6,066 nt of DNA from Deltaproteobacteria bacterium. GTDB taxonomy: Bacteria > Myxococcota > B64-G9. The notes beneath the pieces were generated by a model. The model had not been told where the DNA came from, did not search any database, and saw nothing but the letters and a program-made list of their open reading frames with translations. Shown here piece after piece: positions 1-4,334 of the stretch; position 1 is the stretch's first letter; every line of letters begins with the position of its first letter. The stretch is from the NCBI GenBank assembly GCA_030591745.1, contig JAUVAM010000273.1, positions 1 through 6,066 on the forward strand. Direction: 5' to 3'. A program made the translations under genes and the position numbers.

Positions 1-405
1 ATCAAATCCTCCCAGGAAGAAGCCTACGCCATGCAGGTCATGCTCTATGACCACTTCAATCCGGTCAGGGCCAATCTGATCCCCAACCCAACCCATATCC
101 AATGGCGATTATTTTCGACCGCCCGCTACATGGCCTTTGGCGAAAAGAATGAATTCACCTGCATGATTACGCTGCCTCAATGGTACATGCGGCTTGGAAA
201 GACCGACAAACAGCGACAGCGCAAGTATCGACAGATGCTGGACCAGTACATGATCGACAAGGGTTTCAAGCCCGATCCAAAGAAGACTCGCGGCCATTTC
301 ATTGGCGGGGATTTGTGGGTCGAAGCGATGCGCAATCAGCTGCGCGATTCGATGCGGAAAAAAAAGAAAAGTTCTTCTGACGAGGACCCGCCGGATACAT
401 CATAG
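1..405 (+). CDS. REP-associated tyrosine transposase (RAYT, IS200/Y1-like), 3' part only
   Basis: This is the last 134 residues of a Y1-type (HUH single-strand) transposase of the RAYT kind. Such proteins cut and join single-stranded DNA at palindromic REP sequences. The frame is open from base 1, so the ATG at 31 is internal and the real start, with the HUH histidines, lies left of the window. The diagnostic piece is YDHFNPVRANLI, the usual Y-x-x-x-NPVRA-x-L helix. Its tyrosine (codon 46-48) is probably the catalytic nucleophile. After it come the usual RAYT C-terminal features: a WRLFSTARY segment in place of the common W-SS-R-Y, then MRLGKTDKQRQRKYRQML, like the LGxxxxxRxxxYRxL of the family. 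The tail is very basic, with a lysine run at about 358-369, then acidic and Ser-rich, ending at TAG 403-405. The visible part is intact. Family assignment is confident; activity cannot be judged without the N-terminus. Confidence 0.85.
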   Translation: MKSSQEEAYAMQVMLYDHFNPVRANLIPNPTHIQWRLFSTARYMAFGEKNEFTCMITLPQWYMRLGKTDKQRQRKYRQMLDQYMIDKGFKPDPKKTRGHFIGGDLWVEAMRNQLRDSMRKKKKSSSDEDPPDTS

Positions 406-730
406 ACCAAGGCCATTGACCTCCATCCAGTTCGTGACGCCCCTGCTGCCGTCAACCTGCAGTTCGAATGACAGGAAAGAAGGTCGACGTGTATTTGGCT
501 TTTGATTTTATGAGGCTCTAAAGAAGCTTTCTTGTCCCCGTCGGTTCGAAATCAACGATCTTCCACAATTACACATGCAAACATCTCCACTTTTCTCAAA
601 CCGGCGATCGATTTTTCAATTTGCCCATCGGCAGATTCAAATTTGCCAAAATTTCCAACGATTATGCCTCCGTCCCTCCCTTAGTCCCAAAATTTCCAAC
701 GATTATGCCTCCGTCCCTCCCTTAGAGAAA
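406..730. other. Non-coding interval between the convergent RAYT and Hsp70 genes
   Basis: About 325 bases lie between two genes that converge. I found no convincing gene: the short open frames here have no ribosome binding site and low-complexity translations. The right half is AT-rich with runs such as CAAATTTGCC. It ends in the tandem 39-bp repeat annotated separately. I looked for a stem followed by a T-run that would terminate either gene and saw none clear enough to call. Two TTCGAA-containing stretches (about 464 and 545) resemble a tRNA T-loop but have no matching stems. Confidence 0.6.
646..725. repeat. Two perfect copies of a 39-bp direct repeat (period 41 bp)
   Basis: Copy 1 is 646-684 and copy 2 is 687-725. 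They are identical over 39 bases and separated by two bases (TC). Each begins CCAAAATTTCC and ends CCCTCCCTTAG. The second copy ends five bases short of the stop codon of the Hsp70 gene (731-733). The repeat is not strongly palindromic, although it contains the self-complementary core AAATTT. One strand is purine-rich (GGGAGGGACGGAGG on the minus strand). It sits about 240 bp downstream of a RAYT gene. It could be a REP-like or other dispersed element linked to that transposase, or only a local tandem duplication. Confidence 0.9.
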
Positions 731-2530
731 CTATTTGCCGCCGAGAAGCCTTTTCAGGCGAGAGAAGAATCCGCCTGATTTGGCCGGTTTTTTATCGGCG
801 GCTGTATGACCCTTGGACGGGGACACTACGGCGGCCTTGCGGCCCAGACCGATCGCCGAGCGGATGGAGACATCTTTGAGGGCCGCCCCGCCGCGCTCCT
901 TGGCCGTGACCATCAACAGGCATTCGGATGAGAGGGAAAAATCCACTTCGATGACATTGCCCGCGGGCGCGGGGGTTAGGCCCTTGAGTTCCAAAATGCC
1001 AAGGGCCTCATTTTCGTCGGCCTGGACAGATTCGCCCTGGTAGATGGGGATGAAAATCTCGGTCTGATTGTCATGCCAGGTGGAAAGCCCCCAGATGCGC
1101 CGGGCGGGCAAAGTGGTGCCGCCCGTGATGATGTTTCTAAAAGTACCACCAGGCACACCCGTGCCGATGGAGATGGGCAGCACATCGATCAACTCGAAGA
1201 TGTCCTGGTCTTCATCGGCCATGGAGCCACCCAAGAGGGCCGCGCCGATGGCCACCGACTCGTCCGGATGCACGCCCTTCAAGGGCTCCTTGCCGAAATA
1301 CGTCTGAATCATCTCACGCACCAGGGGCATGCGAGTCTGTCCACCCACCAACAGGATTTCGTCGATGTCTTCCACCTTCATGGAGCGATTGGCGAGCACG
1401 GCGTCGCAGGTATCCAAGGTCCGCTGCACCAGGGGGCGAACCAGTTCGTCCAATATCTCGCGGGTGACCAGGATGTTCATATCCAAAGGTTCGCCATCCA
1501 GCTTGCCGATGTAGGGAAGCTTCATCTCGACTTTCGACTTATTGGTCAGGGCCCGCTTGACGTTTTCCGCGGCCCCCAAGACCCGTAGAAAAGCCACTCG
1601 ATCCATCTCCGGCATCCTGCCGCCCAATTCGATCTGAAACTCTAAAAGGAGGTGATCCATGAGCTGTGCATCAAAGTCCACACCGCCCAAGAAGGTGTCG
1701 CCGCCAGTGGAGATAACCTCGAAGGAGCCCTGCTTCATGTTCAAAACAGTGGCGTCGAATGTGCCACCGCCCAAGTCATAAACCATCAGGACCTGAGCTT
1801 CCAGGTTCCGTGCGTGGCCGTAGGCCAAAGCCGCGGCCGTGGGCTCGTTGAGGATGCGCTCCACTTTCAGGCCCGCCATTTCGCCGGAGAGCCGCACGGC
1901 CTGGCGCTGGTTCTCATTGTAAAATGCGGGTACGGTGATCACGGCCCGCTGGATTTCTTTGCCCAGGTAAGCTTCAGCATTCTCGCGAATTTCCGCCAGA
2001 ATGAACGTGGAGACCTGCCCCAAACTCAAGATTCGGTCCGCCACCTTGACCGCCGCCAGTCCGTCGGGACCAGCCACGATATCGTAGTGAAAACGGTCCC
2101 GCACCTGGGCCACCACCGGCGAATCGAAGGGCCGACCCACCAGGCGCTTGGCCCCATAGATGGTTTGGGCCGGGTTGATCTCCATTTGGGCTTGGGCCGC
2201 ATGACCCACCAACATCTTGCCCTTGTCGTTAAATGCCAGAACCGAGGGGATGGTGTTGTGCCCCTTCTTGGAGGGAATGACGAAAGGCCGTTTGCCACCC
2301 GACTCCTTGACCATGGCACAGCAACAATTGGTGGTACCCAGGTCGATGCCCAAAATCGGACCTTCAACCGGATCGTCGTCTTCCACGGGCGCCAAGCCCT
2401 CGGGCTCCTCCAGGAGCACCATGCGCTTGATGCTCTCACCCACCTTGGCCATGCTGATTGGGTCTGAAAGGGTTTTGCGCGTGATCTCACTTACTTGCTG
2501 AATTTGGGCACTCTGCTGACTCTCGGACAT
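731..2530 (-). CDS. Hsp70-family ATPase/chaperone, lidless with N-terminal extension
   Basis: This is a 599-residue cytoplasmic Hsp70 homologue that should bind and hydrolyse ATP to drive binding of peptide segments. Residues 1-57 are an unusual extension: Ser/Gln-rich, one likely helix, then an acidic VEDDDPVEGP linker. The nucleotide-binding domain spans about 59-440. It has phosphate-1 GIDLGTTNCCC (61-71), AKRLVGR (127-133), ILNEPTAAALAYG (226-238), phosphate-2 YDLGGGTFD (251-259) and adenosine motif LLVGGQTRMP (393-402). By alignment to DnaK, Asp8, Lys70, Glu171, Asp194, Thr199 and Asp201 correspond to Asp63, Lys128, Glu229, Asp252, Thr257 and Asp259, so catalysis looks intact. The inter-domain segment is IFELIDVLPISIG rather than VLLLDVTPLSLG. 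The beta substrate domain runs about 446-560. The helical lid of about 95 residues seen in DnaK is absent. A basic tail ends GGFFSRLKRLLGGK. The ATG is preceded by GGGAGGT (2538-2544, eight bases from GGAGG to the ATG). No dnaJ or grpE lies nearby, so this is a specialised paralogue rather than housekeeping dnaK. Confidence 0.93.
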   Translation of the reverse strand: MSESQQSAQIQQVSEITRKTLSDPISMAKVGESIKRMVLLEEPEGLAPVEDDDPVEGPILGIDLGTTNCCCAMVKESGGKRPFVIPSKKGHNTIPSVLAFNDKGKMLVGHAAQAQMEINPAQTIYGAKRLVGRPFDSPVVAQVRDRFHYDIVAGPDGLAAVKVADRILSLGQVSTFILAEIRENAEAYLGKEIQRAVITVPAFYNENQRQAVRLSGEMAGLKVERILNEPTAAALAYGHARNLEAQVLMVYDLGGGTFDATVLNMKQGSFEVISTGGDTFLGGVDFDAQLMDHLLLEFQIELGGRMPEMDRVAFLRVLGAAENVKRALTNKSKVEMKLPYIGKLDGEPLDMNILVTREILDELVRPLVQRTLDTCDAVLANRSMKVEDIDEILLVGGQTRMPLVREMIQTYFGKEPLKGVHPDESVAIGAALLGGSMADEDQDIFELIDVLPISIGTGVPGGTFRNIITGGTTLPARRIWGLSTWHDNQTEIFIPIYQGESVQADENEALGILELKGLTPAPAGNVIEVDFSLSSECLLMVTAKERGGAALKDVSIRSAIGLGRKAAVVSPSKGHTAADKKPAKSGGFFSRLKRLLGGK

Positions 2531-2598
2531 AGCCTATACCTCCCGCTTTCATTCAAATTCTAGGCCTACTGGATACAAGATATCCAAATTTCGAAAAA

Positions 2599-2627
2599 TT
2601 GAAAGAAAAAGAATACTTGAAAGAAAA
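2599..2627 (+). repeat. Direct repeat TTGAAAGAAAA, two copies
   Basis: TTGAAAGAAAA occurs at 2599-2609 and again at 2617-2627, exactly 18 bp apart start to start, in the middle of the divergent intergenic region. Copies just under two helical turns apart would suit a regulator binding one face of the DNA. However, the region is A-rich and an 11-base match could arise by chance. The repeat itself is certain; its role is inference. Confidence 0.5.
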
Positions 2628-2706
2628 CCAAACTCAGAGTTGATTCCAGAGTCTTGAATCCGGGCCAATCAAAACACATGTCAGACCCAAGCTGTACCTT
2701 GGAATC

Positions 2707-2715
2707 AGGAGGTGA
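2707..2715 (+). promoter_or_regulatory. Near-ideal Shine-Dalgarno AGGAGGTGA for the 2719 gene
   Basis: AGGAGGTGA is complementary over nine bases to the anti-Shine-Dalgarno end of 16S rRNA. Its GGAGG core is six bases before the ATG at 2719. It both fixes the start and gives the strongest evidence that this otherwise unrecognised reading frame is translated. Confidence 0.85.
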
Positions 2716-2718
2716 GAC

Positions 2719-3192
2719 ATGCTGGCGGAACGACTCGGTTGGACCACACGCGGCTTGGATTCAATGATGGACGATGAAGCCAGAGAGACTTGGCTTCAGT
2801 GGCGACAAAGGCCTGAGCCTCCGGCGGTGAAAGCCTGGCGGGATTTTGCTCGCATCAGCGATGACCGACGCGGATGGCTCTCAGGTCATCTCTTGTTGCT
2901 CTGGAGTTCAGCCCGCTGGCCGGGCAGGTTGCCGGCCGATCGGGTACTCTATCATGCGCGCAGCGCGGTCATGCTCGCGCCCGACAGTCGGGGCGTCAGA
3001 CTCCTGGCCGGTGACGCGGTCAGCCTCTGCGGCCTGGAGGCCAATCGCATGGATTGGTGGCAAGAAGGGGTACGCTTGATGCGACAGGGGATGGGTTGGC
3101 AGTTCAGGGAACAGGGGCAGGCTTCGGGGTCACAGCTTTCTGCTCCTTCAATTCCCCAATCACAAAGCCCACTCCGCAAGGTCGGAGCATGA
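2719..3192 (+). CDS. Small Trp-rich protein of unknown function
   Basis: I do not recognise this 157-residue protein. It has no signal peptide or membrane segment and is probably cytoplasmic. It is rich in tryptophan (10 residues: 8, 25, 28, 40, 53, 62, 67, 113, 114, 127) and arginine. Residues 76-120 (YHARSAVMLAPDSRG, then a second helix with LLAGDAVSL, then WWQEGVRLM) resemble paired helices of a TPR-like fold, but one unit alone is not proof. The tail from about 131 is Gln/Ser/Pro-rich and looks disordered. The start is well supported by the AGGAGGTGA site. The last 89 bases (3104-3192) run antisense through the end of the HEAT-repeat gene, and the disordered tail is exactly the overlapping part. 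It is divergent from the Hsp70 gene, so a co-chaperone or client role is possible, but that is only a guess from position. Confidence 0.65.
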   Translation: MLAERLGWTTRGLDSMMDDEARETWLQWRQRPEPPAVKAWRDFARISDDRRGWLSGHLLLLWSSARWPGRLPADRVLYHARSAVMLAPDSRGVRLLAGDAVSLCGLEANRMDWWQEGVRLMRQGMGWQFREQGQASGSQLSAPSIPQSQSPLRKVGA

Positions 3193-4264
3193 GCATGCCG
3201 GTCATTTCTTTGTCGGCCAGCTTGACGTTCATCGGCACCTGGTTGCCTCCAGCCTTCAAATCCAATGTCCAGGCCTGGGCAAAGAGACCATCGCGTAACA
3301 TTTTGATGACCGAATCGTCGTAGGCGACCCGAGTAAAAGAAAAAGCCTTGCTCAGTTGCTCAAAAGCCGCCATGGCATCCGCCGGCTTCTTGTCCTCAAG
3401 GGCCTTGGCGAAAGCCGCGCCCTGGGCCGCCAAATGGGCTGCGAGTTCTTCCTTGGCCACGCCGCAGGACCTGACCACATGCTGCCCATCCGCCCCGCCC
3501 AGCACTTCGGCCAACTTGCCCGCGGCCTCGCTCCCACGCAAGGGTCCTACCTTCTGTAGGAACTTGTATTTGTCGCCCTTCATTTCAAAAACAAAGGCCA
3601 CCACATCGGCGTCCACACCGGGCCAAACGATGGCCGCCCGTCTCTTTTCCCTGGCCACCTCGGCGATGATGGCGAAGGAGGCGGCAGCCGATTTGGCCTC
3701 CATGGCCTTGGCCACCCCTTCTCGCAGAAGCCAATTTTTCAAATCCTGGCCCCCGGCCTTGACCTTGACCTTGGGCTTGGGATCTTCTTTTCCCTTGGCC
3801 AAGGCTTGTTTGGCGGTCGATTTGACAACCGAATCCACGTCCCGCTTGGCTCTTTTTTCCAATTCCGCAATAACCTTGGGGTCCTTGATGTCGATTAGAG
3901 CCAATGCATCCACGATGGCCGCTCGGATGTTGGGCACTTCCTCCCGTGCGATGCGGTTGAGCAATTTCGGCACAGCGGGTTTGGCTTTGGGTCCGAGGCG
4001 CCCCAGGGTCACGGCCGCCCAGCGACGAAGGGTCGGGTCCTTGGTGGTCATGGCCTTCTGGAGATGAGGCAGGGTCACCGGACCCATGCGAACCAGGGCA
4101 TCCGATGCTTTTTCCTGCATCGACCAATCCGAATGCCTGAGCAAAGAGACCCACTCGCTCACCGGTCGACCTTCCAACACGGCTTCGTCTTTGCAGGCCA
4201 CGGTTGCGAAGGCCAGCATGGCCATGACGGCCGTGCAGGCCAAAATAATGATCTTCCGCCGCAT
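3104..4264 (-). CDS. Exported HEAT-repeat protein, probable lipoprotein, with unknown C-terminal domain
   Basis: This 386-residue protein starts MRRKIIIL followed by a hydrophobic stretch to about residue 23 and then Cys24, as in a lipoprotein signal. The box is ATVAC, with Thr rather than Leu/Val at -3, so lipidation is likely but not certain. Residues about 34-155 form three to four HEAT/PBS-type helical repeats. Typical pieces are VSLLRHSDWSMQEKASDAL, DPTLRRWAAVTLGRLG and VPNIRAAIVDALALI. These normally make a protein-binding solenoid. A Lys-rich linker (about 157-169, KGKEDPKPKVKVKA) leads to a domain of about 200 residues (175-375) that I do not recognise. The Pro-rich end is KPAPVP. The ATG has AAGGAG (4271-4276), six bases away. 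It follows the Kelch/MopE gene by 70 bp on the same strand, so an operon is plausible. The protein probably sits in the periplasm or on the outer membrane, possibly as a scaffold for a partner protein. Confidence 0.82.
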   Translation of the reverse strand: MRRKIIILACTAVMAMLAFATVACKDEAVLEGRPVSEWVSLLRHSDWSMQEKASDALVRMGPVTLPHLQKAMTTKDPTLRRWAAVTLGRLGPKAKPAVPKLLNRIAREEVPNIRAAIVDALALIDIKDPKVIAELEKRAKRDVDSVVKSTAKQALAKGKEDPKPKVKVKAGGQDLKNWLLREGVAKAMEAKSAAASFAIIAEVAREKRRAAIVWPGVDADVVAFVFEMKGDKYKFLQKVGPLRGSEAAGKLAEVLGGADGQHVVRSCGVAKEELAAHLAAQGAAFAKALEDKKPADAMAAFEQLSKAFSFTRVAYDDSVIKMLRDGLFAQAWTLDLKAGGNQVPMNVKLADKEMTGMLMLRPCGVGFVIGELKEQKAVTPKPAPVP

Positions 4265-4334
4265 GTCATTCTCCTTACAGGTTGGACCCCATCGTAGGCC
4301 CCTTGGGTATCCAGATCAAGTATGGAGAGGCAAA
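4265..4334 (-). other. Short gap between two co-oriented genes
   Basis: Seventy bases separate the Kelch/MopE gene from the HEAT-repeat gene. They contain the AAGGAG ribosome binding site of the latter (4271-4276) but no clear stem plus T-run terminator and no strong promoter. This favours read-through transcription of the two genes as one unit without proving it. Confidence 0.5.

Larger units (their letters stand above)
2531..2718. promoter_or_regulatory. Divergent control region between Hsp70 (-) and the Trp-rich gene (+)
   Basis: This AT-rich stretch of 188 bases lies between two genes read outward, so it should hold a promoter for each. For the Hsp70 gene, the best -10 candidate on the minus strand is TAGAAT (2557-2562, five of six to consensus). 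Its only -35 candidate is TTGGAT (2582-2587) at a long 19-base spacing, so the promoter is tentative. An inverted repeat, GGATA-caaga-TATCC (2571-2585), overlaps that -35. On the plus side, CCAAG-ctgtac-CTTGG (2687-2702) lies just before the ribosome binding site and could form a small hairpin in the leader. I found no good sigma-32 heat-shock promoter: CTTGAA occurs at 2616-2621 but has no CCCCAT partner. I also found no sigma-54 site. Confidence 0.4.

Noticed and set aside
358..372. A-AAA-AAG slippery heptamer in the correct frame near the end of the RAYT gene, suggesting programmed -1 frameshifting
   Set aside because: The -1 frame stops at 378-380, which would only trim the tail by a few residues. 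No downstream stem or internal Shine-Dalgarno was seen, and RAYT genes are not known to use frameshifting. More likely it is just a lysine run.
460..560. Two TTCGAA stretches resembling tRNA T-loops
   Set aside because: The flanking bases do not form a T-stem, and no acceptor or anticodon arm can be drawn around either one.
575..778. 67-residue plus-strand frame running through the 39-bp repeats
   Set aside because: It has no ribosome binding site, its middle is the repeat itself, and it runs into the Hsp70 gene antisense. It is probably not a gene.
1652..2467. 271-residue open frame antisense to the Hsp70 gene
   Set aside because: Long open frames opposite hsp70/dnaK genes are a well-known artefact of codon bias, and have been mis-annotated as a glutamate dehydrogenase in the past. 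The sense strand is plainly Hsp70.
3348..4067. 239-residue plus-strand frame, and a 189-residue minus-strand frame at 3585-4154, over the HEAT-repeat gene
   Set aside because: Both have low-complexity Ala/Ser/Arg- or Gly/Gln-rich translations with no start signal. The overlapping frame has a signal peptide, HEAT repeats and a good ribosome binding site.
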